This document shows, one piece after another, positions 49,374 through 60,480 of a DNA stretch of 64,000 nt; positions within the stretch are counted from its first letter, which is position 1, and each line of letters starts with the position of its first letter. The notes under the pieces were generated by a model. That model was not told the origin of the DNA and made no database searches. It saw nothing but the letters and a program-made list of their open reading frames with translations. Made by a program: the position numbers and the translations under genes. The DNA is from Lunularia cruciata (Eukaryota; Streptophyta; Marchantiopsida; Lunulariales; Lunulariaceae), in the NCBI GenBank assembly GCA_948567375.1, contig OX419756.1, positions 27,320,552-27,384,551 of the forward strand, in the 5' to 3' direction.

Positions 49374-50345
49374 CTATGGTACTAGAGTATCCTCTGCATG
49401 GGCGTTCTCCTCCAACAAGTCACCAGGCCAAGTAACTGCACCACTGAAAGCTAAAACTAATGCTGCTATGGTTTCGGATTGCAGTGAGCCAAGACTACCA
49501 CTACTAAAGCGTACTGGTAGGCGACATACCCGTCCCTCACCAGACTGCCAACCAGGTCTATAAGAGGTTATCTCCTCCCAATAGTCAATGCTGAAACCCA
49601 TGGGGTATAACACTGCTCTCCCAACTAGCACATCATATGACTCAGCTATCGTTGCAATAGCTTGAGCTCTCACCACCGAGCTATCAGTTGGATGACCAGG
49701 CTGAACTTGGACAACAAGCTCTCCACGTGTGATGTATTGTATCAAACCACCACCTAAAGATGTTTGGATCTGAAATGGACACCTCTCCACATTGGTCTTT
49801 TGTAACTCCAGACCGACCATTGCCGCCTTCTCCAACATAAAGGGTTGTGCACCAAAGTCTAACAAGACTCTCTGTGGTGTATAGACCTTCCCTGAAGGTC
49901 CCACCAAATGGAAAATCCCCCTCTGGTTATCCAATAGGACAACACTAGGTGTGAACCGTGCTCTCTCAAAGGCTGGTCTAGTTGGCAACTCCTCCAATCT
50001 AGCCGTTGTTGCCTGCCATAAACCACTGGTTGTTGAATGGATCCCATGCTCCTCAACCAAGTCAGCTCTACTAGTAGGAACTGCACCATCTCTACTCTCA
50101 CACAACGTGGCAGCCAATCGGAACATTGGGGCTGGGTAAACTCCCAATGTAAACATGTCACTGGCCAAAAACAAAGGACGCCGCATAATCAGCTGAGCCG
50201 CCCCCAACATCATGCTAGACTCAATCTGTGTAGTAGCAAGTGGTTGACTAGCAGGTAGTCCATCATGTACTCCATCACCACCTACCACACCTGCACTGGG
50301 ACATCTAGGAACCATGGATGTTGTCTGCAATGCCTCAGAAAGCAT
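49374..50345 (-). pseudogene. D element gag-pol linker and aspartic protease
   Basis: The 323-codon open segment covers an N-terminal linker and a retroviral-type aspartic protease. Its active site is Leu-Leu-Asp-Phe-Gly-Ala near 49855-49870, and its flap and body contain Tyr-Asp-Val-Leu-Val-Gly-Arg. The segment ends at a TAG where the same frame continues into the methyltransferase, so the stop is probably a point change in a continuous polyprotein. Upstream the frame is separated from the zinc knuckles by further stops. The ATG at 50345 is internal and not a natural start. Confidence 0.82.
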
Positions 50346-50634
50346 GAAAGGCTAGGGAAGTCTAACCTGTCTCCCAACCTCTCCTCTCTGTGGGTCCAAC
50401 TCCACTGATGCCCCTCTAGGCTCTGGAGCATGTACTGCACTCCTAGTCAATGTTGCATATGCATCCACCTGTGCTGCTCCGCACATGAAGTCCAAAGCAT
50501 CTCTACACCAGCATATGAGGTGGAAGCCTCAGCACCCTTATCTGATCTCCTCTAAGCAATAGCCATACTAGCCAATCTCTGCTCCAATTGCTCAATCCAA
50601 GTAGCCATAGCTGTGTCAGAAGTAAGGGCAGGTA

Positions 50635-50940
50635 CTACACCCTACTGGGTGTAGATCCTCTTACCACCACCTCTACCACCTTGCCTTCCATGAATTGGAG
50701 CTCCTCTACTACCAGCCATAGCAGCCCTACCACTCCGTAACTCCGGGTGTAGGTCAAAACACCAATCACTAGTGTGACCAAATCTGTGGCAATGCTCACA
50801 CTGCCTCTGTGCTGGCTATGATGCACCTGAGGTATCAGGTCCACTGCCCTAAGTACACTCTCTCCGATGGTGAGGTCCACCACAAGTCCAACAAGCAACA
50901 CCACCACTCATTGGCTGCTGTTGACCCAAAAATGAGGGTA
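50635..50940 (-). pseudogene. D element nucleocapsid zinc knuckles
   Basis: Two cysteine motifs lie in one frame with an intervening stop: Cys-Trp-Thr-Cys followed by His-His and Cys near 50880-50900, and a canonical C-x2-C-x4-H-x4-C (Cys-Glu-His-Cys-His-Arg-Phe-Gly-His) near 50780-50810. A Gly/Arg-rich tail follows. This is the RNA-binding end of Gag. The same pair is seen in D' at 57345-57554. Confidence 0.82.
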
Positions 50941-51001
50941 AGGGTCTAACTCCACTAAGCCCTCCACTTGCTCAATAGGATCTAGGCTGTCCACCCTATC
51001 C

Positions 51002-52016
51002 TCAAAAACCAACTGGGCATGGTGCACTCTGCTGCACTCTAGAAGAAGTCACAGCCGTGGATGAGGTCTCCCTACCAAATCTAGATGTCACCACTCTCTC
51101 CTCCACCATGTTGAGCTCAATACGCTCAGCCAAACTAAAGACTACTGCCAAAGTGGGTGAAGTAGCCTGCAACAACATAGCATCACGAACTCTATGTTGT
51201 AACTCCTTGTCCAGTATCCCATACCAAAACTGGACTATTTGGGCCTCAGTAACTCCTTGATTGAAACTGATCAGCCACCTCATGCCAGTGTATGCCTCAC
51301 GTAAGCTCTCTCCAACCTTCCGTTGGAACTCCTGCAAGCTCCTTAGCTTGTCACTCTCCACTCCCTGGTAGACCTGCCTCAAACACAGGAAGAACTCCAC
51401 CATGGGGTTAAACCCCGGTACCACACCACCTCCTGCAGCAGTACCTCCACGTAGTAGCACTATCTCCAGCAAGTGCACCTCCACTAGCTCCACCTACACT
51501 ACTCAAGCTAGAACTCGTAGGTACAGCTGATCTACTCTTGGCCACCGAGCCTGAAGTGATGGAGACATAGTGTGGAGACCAATATTGTCTCCATAACTCA
51601 ATCTCCTCCAAATGAGCTCTCCTGAACTGATGGTAGTCATCCATCGGCGGACCAAGTGCTGAAACAACCCCTTCCATGCCATGAAAGGTGTGAACAAAGT
51701 TGGGTTATGCATCTGCTACATATCACAACAACTATCAAACTCCTAGATGAAGTCATCCAACTCAATGGTACCCACTGTACTAGAGTAATGCCTAGGGTCT
51801 TTGGAGGCCCCATAAATCCATCTCCATGTCCCACAACAACAGTGCGGACACACCAAGTGCACTCTCAACTGAATCAGCTCCTATGTCGATCTCCAACTCA
51901 GAGTCAATCTCCTCCCTCACTAGGACCTGAGATACAGGCTGATACCGAGCACCACTTTGAGTAAACCTACTACATACTGCAGAGCTATCTCCTCTTGAAT
52001 CCCCAAAGAACTCCAT
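51002..52016 (-). pseudogene. D element Gag
   Basis: The probable start is the ATG complementary to 52014-52016 (Met-Glu-Phe-Phe-Gly-Asp). An acidic N-terminal region is open to ~51793. Broken frames follow to 51677, then a Ser/Thr/Gly-rich segment. The open frame 51493-51002 carries the Gag core (Leu-Arg-Gln-Val-Tyr-Gln-Gly, Ser-Leu-Gln-Glu-Phe, Tyr-Thr-Gly-Met). At least three stops and frame changes are present. D' carries the same gene in worse condition. Confidence 0.8.
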
Positions 52017-52400
52017 CGTGACCAAGTAATTGCAATAGCAAACCCGAACCACCAATTGCAACCGCAAGTACCCCACCAAGTGCCAACACCAACTAAGCAC
52101 CACCCACTAATGTAACTCTAACCGAGATAACTACACTAGGGGAAAAGGTAACCTATAACCTGCCATCATAACATACACTCTCACGGTCTGCAGGTCATCA
52201 CTTCTTGCCTCACCAGAGAGAAACAAAGGTAGTCTGGCTGGTCATCACTCCAGCCTCACCACCAAGAGCACACCAAAGCACCAATGCTCAAAAGTCAGGG
52301 CACCTCACACAAACGTGGTGCACAAACAGGAAGCAGAGAGTGGAGGGGGTCCAATCAAGAAATCTAAACAAAAACCCTCCATCTCATAACACAACACGGG

Positions 52401-52416
52401 ACTCACTCTGCCACCA
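52401..52416 (-). promoter_or_regulatory. Probable primer-binding site of D
   Basis: On the minus strand TGGTGGCAGAGTGAGT follows the 5' LTR end (...CAAATGCCA) after 2 bp. It is similar in form to the TGGTATCAGAGC site used with initiator tRNA-Met but not identical. The homologous place in D' is at about 58960-58975. Confidence 0.5.
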
Positions 52417-52418
52417 TT

Positions 52419-53770
52419 TGGCATTTGACATAAGAGAAGTTTGTATCTAAGTCCTAAGCTACAAAGATCACCAAGAATGGGATCAAAGTGCCTCTCCTAG
52501 CCAAAGCTACATGTGTATAGATAAAAGTGGTACAATCACTATGACAGCAAGTGAGGGTGGACCAGTTGGCTAGGGCACCAGTCTAGGAACAAGAGATCAG
52601 GGGTCAAACCCTATTGCGCACAATCTAGCAAGAAAGGCAGATTTTGCCAACCAATGACCAAGATCTACTCTAAACTAGCTACCCTCACGCCAGCAAGTTG
52701 GCTTACTGGCCCTTCTAGGCCTCTCATAGCCCACAGCCCTATGCCTCAAAGACTCAAAACGCCGAAATTCAGCCAAATGAGGCCTTTCTTCTTGCCACTT
52801 TGAACCCCCTCCAAAATTGCCAAAACTTCTCCAAATCTGTAAAAGTCCTCCAAACTAGGAAAACTCCTCTGAATCTAGCCAAAATATGACGTAAATTCCA
52901 ACCAAAATCTGACGTAAACCCTAAAGTTGGTTGTTTTCCAAATCCCCCGCTAACTTTCCACTCGAGCCAAATTGACAACACGGGTTTTTCCAGATCACAA
53001 ATTCATGAGAATAGCTTCCCAACTCCACTTTCAATTTGACTTTTTTAGCCCAACTCACAGAAAATTGGTCGTGCTTTCACCTCTTGAGCTCAAAATCCCA
53101 ACCATTGCTCAAAATTTGCTCCTTCTTTGCTCAAAATTTGGCCAATGCTTCCGCACACCGTCTGCCTTACTGCCAAATCTGCATCAACCGAATGAGCTTC
53201 TGCACACTAGGGAAACACTGAACTTGAATCAAGCTACCAACGATCCACTGAGCTTGGAGATACCACCAACACTCAAAGTTCTTGCACTAGATTTCCCCCT
53301 GACTTCACTTCTCTGATGTAATCAGATTGCTTACCACTCTCAACTCAACACAACTCAGATCAGTACTTGATATGTCACTCTATAAACTGCCAACAATTGG
53401 GCACTGATTACAATCAAGCCACACCCACTCAAGCATAAAGAATCTAGGTGATGCTCGCCGGCCTCTGTCCACCATAGCTAGGAACTCAAAGGCTCAACAT
53501 GAGAGAAGTGAGCTCTCTAGATCTCACTTCAAAACTATACCCCCTGGACTTGAGCTAGCTCTGAAACCCTAACGGTCCCATTGATGGCACAATCGACGGT
53601 GCAAACGGTGCAAAGTGACGGTGGGCCTCACCGTGAAGTCAGTACCCCGAACACAAAATCTGACCATTGGAAAGTAATCTCTGAGAAACTATTGAAATAA
53701 CTCTAACTACTATCACTAGAACTCCAATGTCCGAGCATCTAGATGCGGCACTACAAATGGTGTGATAGCT
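52419..53770 (-). repeat. 5' LTR of element D (first ~107 bp missing)
   Basis: The inner boundary is TG at 52419. The part from 53467 to 53770 matches the 3' LTR at 35017-35310. At 53770 the D sequence stops and copy I gag begins, so the outer ~107 bp present in the 3' LTR (to 35414) are absent. A tRNA-like segment lies at 52552-52620. There is no coding sequence. Confidence 0.75.
52552..52620 (+). repeat. tRNA-like (SINE-head-like) segment in the D LTR
   Basis: TGGACCAGTTGG (52558-52569) fits a Pol III A box and GGTCAAACCC (52602-52611) fits a B box, 32 bp apart. The second can form a T-arm-like stem. The same layout, more decayed, is in the D' LTR at 59110-59175. It is probably an old SINE inserted in an ancestral D LTR. 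No functional tRNA is claimed: the acceptor stem is not evident. Confidence 0.5.
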
Positions 53771-54095
53771 TAGACTCTCACTTTCTCTCCATCTCTTTGT
53801 TTGAGGAAGATAACCTCACTCATTAATCTCCCATATTTCTTATTCAAAAGAAAGTTCTCAATTAGGGTTGTATTCAAACTCTCCCAATACTCCTCTTGTC
53901 CATCTTTTTCTTTCTTTTTTATTTTGACTTATACCATGTAAGAGCTGCATCCTTAAAGAAATCCGGTAGTAGTGAGGCCCACTCTTTTTTTCCTCTTCTC
54001 ATTTTTTCTTGTGCAAGCCCTTGTTAAGGCTCTCATAAAGCCTCTACATCCTTTCCATTCTTGCTGAAGAAAACCACAAGTTTCTCATCTTAGCC
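53771..54095 (-). pseudogene. Gag N-terminus of copy I
   Basis: The segment aligns with 24600-24931 of copy B and the start of gag in copies A and C, including the Tyr-x-Glu-Arg-Leu-Met-Ser-Glu-Val region. Frames are shifted at several points. It ends at the junction with the D LTR. Confidence 0.75.
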
Positions 54096-54359
54096 TCTCA
54101 CTACCTTTCTTCTTTCTCTAGTTTTGGTATATTTTCTCTCTCACCCTATAACTAATTGACTATATACATGACAAGCACCATTTGAGATTAGTCCACTCTA
54201 GGTAGTACAAAGGATTCAGGTTACTCCATGGTTTCTATGGCATGATCAAATCCAAATTAAACAAACTCTTATGGATATTTTATCCATCAATTGAAATATT
54301 ATCTCTGTCACTTACCTTGAGAACTTTGTGATGACAACGGTAGTTTCTTTGTAGAGGTA

Positions 54360-54830
54360 CTATGAATTTCTCCCAAGATCCTTCACCAAGATATTCAACA
54401 ATGTTATGGCTCCTTTACAGTCATGGCTCTTTGGAAGTCCTTCCACTCCACAAACCTCACATAACTCCTTGGTCCTAGATCTCCTCCCTCCCAATCTTGG
54501 TGAAGAAGGTCCAACATACAAACCCAAGTCAGTAAGCCTCTCCTTTCTCTCAATCTCTTTCTCTAAAGACTCAATAAACATGAAATTGCCTTGTGTTCCT
54601 TCTCTCTATATAAAAAGCACTTAGAATCACTCTTTCCTCCAAATTGTGAAGGTCGTTGAATCTTCTCACACTCTCTTCAAATTCTATTCTAAACTCTCCT
54701 TCAAATCAAACATTATTATCACTTCAACCTCTTGATGAACCTTACATAACAATAATCTCTACTCATGATGGCCCTCCATGCTCCCAAGATGAGTCTAAAC
54801 ACTCAAACATACTTTTGGTTGAACATACAC
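54360..54830 (-). pseudogene. ORF1 remnant of copy I with the second zinc motif kept
   Basis: The open frame 54581-54360 carries the most conserved part of ORF1: Leu-Gly-Leu-Tyr-Val-Gly-Pro-Ser-Ser-Pro and Cys-Glu-Val-Cys-Gly-Val-Glu-Gly-Leu-Pro-Lys-Ser-His-Asp-Cys, the C-x2-C-x8-H-x-C motif. The upstream zinc knuckle region (54590-54700) is broken by frame changes. The surroundings are much more diverged than this segment. Confidence 0.7.
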
Positions 54831-55636
54831 TCCTCATTCATGAGAACTTAACTCTCCTAAAATGACCCCTCCTCACCATGTCAACCAATTCCCCCAAACT
54901 ATAGCTCTCAAACCTTTGAAATTTTTCACACTTGATCAGCACTCTAGAGTGTCCTCCCTTATAAATTTCAGTCCTTTTCATTCAGCCATTTTGCCTTGGC
55001 ATCTCTCTATTCAGCACACATCTTTCAAATTTTGTTTGAAAACCACCTCCTCACTTTAGAAATTCATAACCTACTACAAATGAATAATCTCTCCTCAATT
55101 CTTAAGCCAAAAGGTAGGATATTTTGCAGTTTATTTTCTTATAAAGTTTTTAGATAATCCAATAAAATTGAAGAAATGGAAAACTCTATACAAAATTCTG
55201 GAGAGTATGTAGTTTGTAGGAACAATTTACCCTACCACCTTCCTAAAATTCTAGCTTAATGCATGTAGCAGCCCTTTCAATAATTTTGGGTGTCCCAAAT
55301 AAAAGATCATCCAAGCTATCCTCTATGAAAATTTCAAGTCTTGATCTTAAACTTGAGCTTTTGCTCAAAATCACCATAATCTCCAAAATCTACAATCCAC
55401 CTTACACAATCTCTCCAAATTCTCTCATGTGTATATTATATATTATCACCTCAAAAAATTTATACTAAAATAGAGGGTATAAAAATGGGTCTTATGGTTC
55501 TCTAACATAAGATCAGCTCTCTCCTCCCTTAATGTTCTCTCTAAGTGACCTCACATAGCTTCCTTTTGTCTAATATAGAATTGTACAAAAAACATTACCT
55601 TGTCTTCTAGAGAAGTCTTGACAATGGAACCAAAAA

Positions 55637-56340
55637 TATGAGTTGGCTTGTCTCTCACTCATAATGAACCTCTGATGGCTATTAAGGTAGCACACCATGG
55701 AATAAGAATGCAAGGAGTCCCAATTGCATCACACTCCTCTAAGGTTAAAACTCCAAGGCACCTCCAAGACTCAAGCATTACTCACTAGAGAACTCAATGA
55801 GAGCAAGATTTTTGCAAATGAAAGGATGATGAGTGCCTCCTCAACCCTAGCTTATATGCTTGTGAGAAAATTTACACACCAAAGTTACTAATTATTGGAG
55901 TAACTCAAGTTACTACAATAAAAGTCAAATTAAATCAAAAAGTCTAAAGGAATATCCAAACATATGGGAATAATCCCATGAGTAGGTGGTCTTATCTTCA
56001 CCTAGCAACTAAGTCAAGGATTATTTCATATGAGCTATCTTTGGACTATAGAAAAATTCTGCATCAACAAGGATTGTGGGCCCAAGAGTTCTCAATTCTT
56101 TATTCAAAGTCAAATAACAAACAATAATACCAAATCAATACACTAGAAGAGAAAATAATGTTCTTGACTCTTATGTCTTCCTCTAGAATGAGGTCACCTT
56201 TATCTTAGCTAGGACTAACTCTAGTTAATTATGATTAATATAGAAATTTAACTAAACTCCATATAGGTAATATTTCTTCACCACTTGCAATTCCAAACTT
56301 AATATCTCTATAGAGTATACATGCACCAATGGGTATTACA
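55637..56340 (-). repeat. 5' LTR of copy I
   Basis: This ~704-bp diverged Gy1 LTR ends TAATAC on its outer side (plus-strand GTATTACA at 56340). The antisense remnant of the TATA region is near 55850. Confidence 0.82.
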
Positions 56341-57320
56341 TAACCACCCCCTAGAGATGTCCAGATCTAAAATAGACACCTCTCCACATTTTTCTTTTGT
56401 AGCTCAAGATCAACAACTACAGTCTTCCTTAACATAAGAGGTTACACACCAGAGTCTAATAAGACCTTCTATGGTGTATAAACCTTCTTAGAGGTCTCAC
56501 AAAATGGAAAATCTCAATTTGGTTGGCCAACAAGACAACTAAAGGTGTAAGTTGAGCTTGGTCAAAGGAAATTCTACTTGGTTACTCCTCCAACCGAGCT
56601 ATTGTTGCCTACCATAAACCATTGGTCATTGAATGGATCCCATGCTCCTCAACCAAGTCAGCTCCATTGTCAACCACCTCTACTCTAGAAGTAGGAACTA
56701 CATCATTCCTACTCTCACAAAGTGTGGTATCCAACCAAAACACTAGGATTGGGTCAACTTCTAATGTAAATAAGTCATTGGTTGAGAAAAAAGGGAAGTG
56801 CATTATCAATTGAGCCACCCTCAACATCATGCTAGACTCAATCTATATAGTAGCAAGTGGCTGACTAGTATATAATCCATCATGTGCTCCATCACCACCT
56901 ACCACACATGCACTAGGATGTCTAAGAGTGATGGATGTTGTTTGTAGTGCCTCAAAGAGTATAAAGATTGAGGAAGCCAGACATGTCTACCAACCTCTCC
57001 TCTTTGTGGGTCCAACTCCATTGATACTCCTCTAGGCTCTATAGCATGTACTGCAATCTTAGCCATTGCAGAAAATGAATCTACTTGTGCTTCTTTTCAC
57101 ATAAAGTCTAAGACATCTCTATCACCAACATAAGACGTGGAAGCCTAAGAACCTAAATCTGATCTCCTCTAAGCTATGGCCATGCTAGTCAATCTTTGCT
57201 CCAACTATTCAATCCAAGTAGCCATGGTTTTATCAAAAGCAAGGGTAGGTATTGGGCCCATACTAGATGTAGGTCATCTACCACCTTATCTTCCATGACT
57301 TGAAGCTCTTTTATCACCTA
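56341..57320 (-). pseudogene. D' gag-pol linker and protease fragment
   Basis: It aligns with 49742-50700 of D. The open segment 56830-56609 reads Met-Met-Leu-Arg-Val-Ala-Gln-Leu-Ile-Met, matching Met-Met-Leu-Gly-Ala-Ala-Gln-Leu-Ile-Met of D. The protease active-site region lies near 56455 in a broken frame. The fragment is cut by copy I in the middle of the protease. Confidence 0.75.
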
Positions 57321-57344
57321 CCACTCTAGGTAAAGGTCAAAGCA

Positions 57345-58620
57345 TTAGTCACTATTGTGACAAAATCTATGGCAATGGTCACATTGTCTTTGAGTCAAAT
57401 GTGGTGCTCTAAAGGTATCATATCTACTACCATGAGTACACTTTCTCTTGTGGTGAGGTCCACCACAAGTCCAACAAGTAACACCACCACTCATTAATTG
57501 TTGTTGACCCAAAAATGAAGGTAAAGGTCTAGTTGCACTAGGCTTTCCACTCACTCTATAAGATTTGAGTTTTCCTCTCTACCCTCAAAAACCAATTCAA
57601 TGTGGTGCATTGTACTACACCCTAAAAGAACAAATATCTATGGATGAGATCTCCTTACCAAATCTAAATGTGACCACTCATTCCCCCACAATGTTGAGCT
57701 AAATCTGCTCAGCCAAACTAAAGACCATCATCAAAGCAGGTGAGGTAGCTTGTAACAACCTAACATCACATACTTTATATTGCAACTCCCTATCTTGGAT
57801 CCCATGCCAAAATTGGCTTACTTGGACCTTAGTAAATCCTTGAGTTAAATTGATTAACCATCTTATGCAAGTTTATGCCTTGTGTAAGCCCTCTCCAGCC
57901 TTCCATTCAATCTCTTGCAAGCTCCTCAACTTATTAATTTGCACTCCTTGGTAGTTCTACCTCAAACATGGGAAGAACTCCACCATGGCATTAAACCCCA
58001 ATATTTCATCACCTCTTATAATGGTACCTCTACTTGTAGTACCACCATCTCCAACTAGTGCACCTTTACTAGATACACCAATGCTACTAGAGCTATAACT
58101 TGTGAGTACTACCAATCTACCCTTAAAACCCAAGCCTGAAGTGATAGAGATGTAGTTTGTAGACCAATATTATGTCCATCGCTCAATCTCTTCCAAGTAA
58201 GCTCTCTTGAACTCATGATAGTCATCCATTAGTGGATGACTATCAAGTGCTAGAACAGCCTTTTCCATGCCATGAAGGTTATGAATAAAGTCGGGTTTCA
58301 CATTTGCAATAGATGATACCAACTATCAAACTCCTAGATGAAGTCATTTAATTCAATGAAATCCACTTTACCAAAGTAGCACTTGGAGCCTTTGGAGGTC
58401 CCATAAATCTTGTCCATATCCCATAAAAATGTGTAGACACACCAAGTACACTCTCAACTAAATCAACTTCCGTGTCAAACTCCAAATCGGAATTGATCTC
58501 CTCTTTCACAAGGACTAGAAGTACAAGCTATATTAAATGTCACTCCATATAAACCCATTGCATATTGCAACAAAATCTCTTCTCAAATCTCCAAAGAACT
58601 CCATGATGACAATATATCCC
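57345..58620 (-). pseudogene. D' Gag with zinc knuckles
   Basis: The zinc region (57554-57345) keeps Cys-Trp-Thr-Cys and Cys-Asp-His-Cys-His-Arg-Phe. Gag core pieces between 57600 and 58620 follow D in order but are in many frames. No open segment longer than ~70 codons remains. Confidence 0.72.
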
Positions 58621-58975
58621 AAACCACAATTGCAATCACCAAGTATCATTACCTACAAATGTAATTCTAATTATGACAACTACACTAGGGGAAAGTGCAA
58701 CCTATAACCTACCATCATAACATGCACTCTCATGGTTTGTAAGCCATTACTTCCTACCTCACTAGAGAGAAACATAAGTAGTCTGATTGGTTATCACTCC
58801 AGCCTTACTACTACAAGCACACTAAAGTACCAATGCTCTAAATATTACGGCATCTCACACAAACATGGTGCACAAACAAGAAGGAAAAAATAGAGGAGTG
58901 TTTCTAATCACAAGAAATAAAAACAACTACACTCTATCTCACAAAGAAAAACTGGACTAACTCTACCCACCATTT

Positions 58976-60480
58976 TGTATTTGATATAATAAGAATGTTT
59001 ATATACTCTTATGCTATGAAGATCACCAAGGATAGGATCAAAATTTCTCTCCTAGCCAAAGTTATATGAGTATATGTATCAAGCTACCAATCACTAAGAT
59101 AACAAGTGTAGGTGGACCTGTTGGCTAAGGTACTAGTCTAGGACTAGAGATTTGGGATTCAAAATCTATTGCACACAATCTTAGAGGATGGATAGATTTT
59201 TCCAAAAAACAACCAAAAACTCAACTAAATTGGCTAGCTTCATATTGGTTCAAACTCTATTGCACACAATCTTGAAGTGTGGATAGATTTTGCCAAACAA
59301 CTATCAAAAACTCAACTAAATTGGCTATCCTTTCTAGGTATTTGTAGTCTCTCTAGCCCATAGCCATATGCCTTGAAGATTCTAAACATCAAAATTCAGC
59401 CAAATTAGGCCTTTCTTCTTGCAAGTTTAAACCTTCATCAATTTGGCTAACCTTTGTCAAATTTGGAAAACCTCCACCAACTTGGGAACTAGCTAGTGCA
59501 ATTTGAGCAACCTCCAACCCTAGACAACCTCTGCCAATTTGACACACTTCCTTTATAATTGGCTGACCATCAAATCCTTTTCTAACTATCACCTTGCACA
59601 AAATTGAGAGAATGAGGATCTCCAAATCCCTAATTAAAGGACATAGGTTCCCAAAGTTGCTTCCAATTTTGCATTTAAGGCTCAATTTGCACCAAATCAA
59701 CCCTGATTTCACCTCATTAGACTCAAATGAAACACTCCTTGTCTCAAATTGACTCACTTTTCAAAAATTTGGGCTCAATTTTGAACCAAATCAACATTGA
59801 TTTCACCTCCTTGGACTCAAAGAAAACACCCCTTGTCTCAAATTGACTCAATTCTCAAAGATTTAGGCATTTTTTTCACACAACATCTACATTCCTATCA
59901 AATCTATAGCAATTCAACTAGGGCTTCTATCCATGAGTCACACAATTGAAGGAGATTTTTGAGTAATTTCAATTGTATATACTAGCAATCCCACTAAGCT
60001 TGGAGTTGCACCAACACACTTTTTTTTGCACGTAATCTCCTTGACTCTCACTTCTTTGATGCAATCAGCTCACAATCAGCTCACAATCAACTCAAATAAC
60101 ACTCAACTTAATTGATCTTCAACTCAATGATCTACCAACCAATATGCACTAATTATAATCAAGTCACACCCACTCTAGCTAAGCAACTTCAAGTGACACT
60201 TGAATGCCTTTATATACCAAGCCAAGAGCTCAAAGGCTCAACATCAAAGAAATGAGCAGATGTATCTCTTTGTTCAACCTAGATCTCCAACATAATGGTA
60301 CTATTGATGGTGAAAATCATGCAAGTGATGGTGGGTCCCATGGTATGATCAATAGCCCTAATACAAAATCTGGCCATAACTAAGTAGTCTTTGAGAAACT
60401 ACTAATATAACTCTTATTGCCAAGACTATCATTTTAGAATTTGAGCAAACTAGCTTTGGTGTTGCAAATATTGTAATTGC
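58976..60480 (-). repeat. 5' LTR of D'
   Basis: It aligns in blocks with 52419-53767 of D: the tRNA-like segment at ~59110-59175, CACTCAAAGTT-like positions near 60000, and the end near 60480. Two internal tandem duplications lengthen it (about 59155-59335 and 59680-59870). The exact outer end is uncertain. Confidence 0.6.
59155..59335 (+). repeat. Two-copy tandem duplication (~87 bp) in the D' LTR
   Basis: Both copies contain CTATTGCACACAATCTT and AAAACTCAACTAAATTGGCT. It is absent from D. A second duplication of ~96 bp (with TTGTCTCAAATTGACTCA) lies at about 59680-59870. Confidence 0.75.

Larger units (their letters stand above)
35017..53770 (-). mobile_element. Element D: Ty3/Gypsy retrotransposon carrying a C5 DNA methyltransferase domain
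   Basis: In minus-strand order the element has a 5' LTR (52419-53770, its first ~107 bp missing), PBS (~52401-52416), gag with two zinc knuckles (52016-50635), aspartic protease (50345-49374), C5-cytosine methyltransferase (49260-48145), RT (47801-46990 and ~45584-45400), RNase H, integrase (to 43556), the end of the polyprotein and 3' UTR (35756-35415), and a partial 3' LTR. It is interrupted by copy C at GTCC and by element E at GCTC. Many stops and at least one frameshift show it is inactive. Protease and methyltransferase lie in the same frame, so the enzyme was a domain of the polyprotein. Confidence 0.9.
53771..56340 (-). mobile_element. Gy1 copy I: ancient partial Gy1 element
   Basis: In minus-strand order: 5' LTR (55637-56340), leader (54850-55636), ORF1 remnant (54360-~54830), spacer, and the first ~320 bp of gag (54095-53771), where D begins. 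It is strongly diverged from the other copies but collinear with them. The outer LTR end abuts protease sequence of D' at 56341, so it inserted into D'. Confidence 0.85.
56341..60480 (-). mobile_element. Element D': older partial relative of D
   Basis: In minus-strand order: 5' LTR (~58976-60480), leader, Gag (~58620-57600), zinc knuckles (57554-57345), linker and protease start (56900-56341), where copy I interrupts it. It is collinear with 49742-53770 of D but much more diverged. The methyltransferase region would follow the protease and is not in the window. Confidence 0.82.

Noticed and set aside
52552-52620. A functional tRNA gene
   Set aside because: The A and B boxes are plausible, but no full acceptor stem or clear anticodon arm can be drawn.
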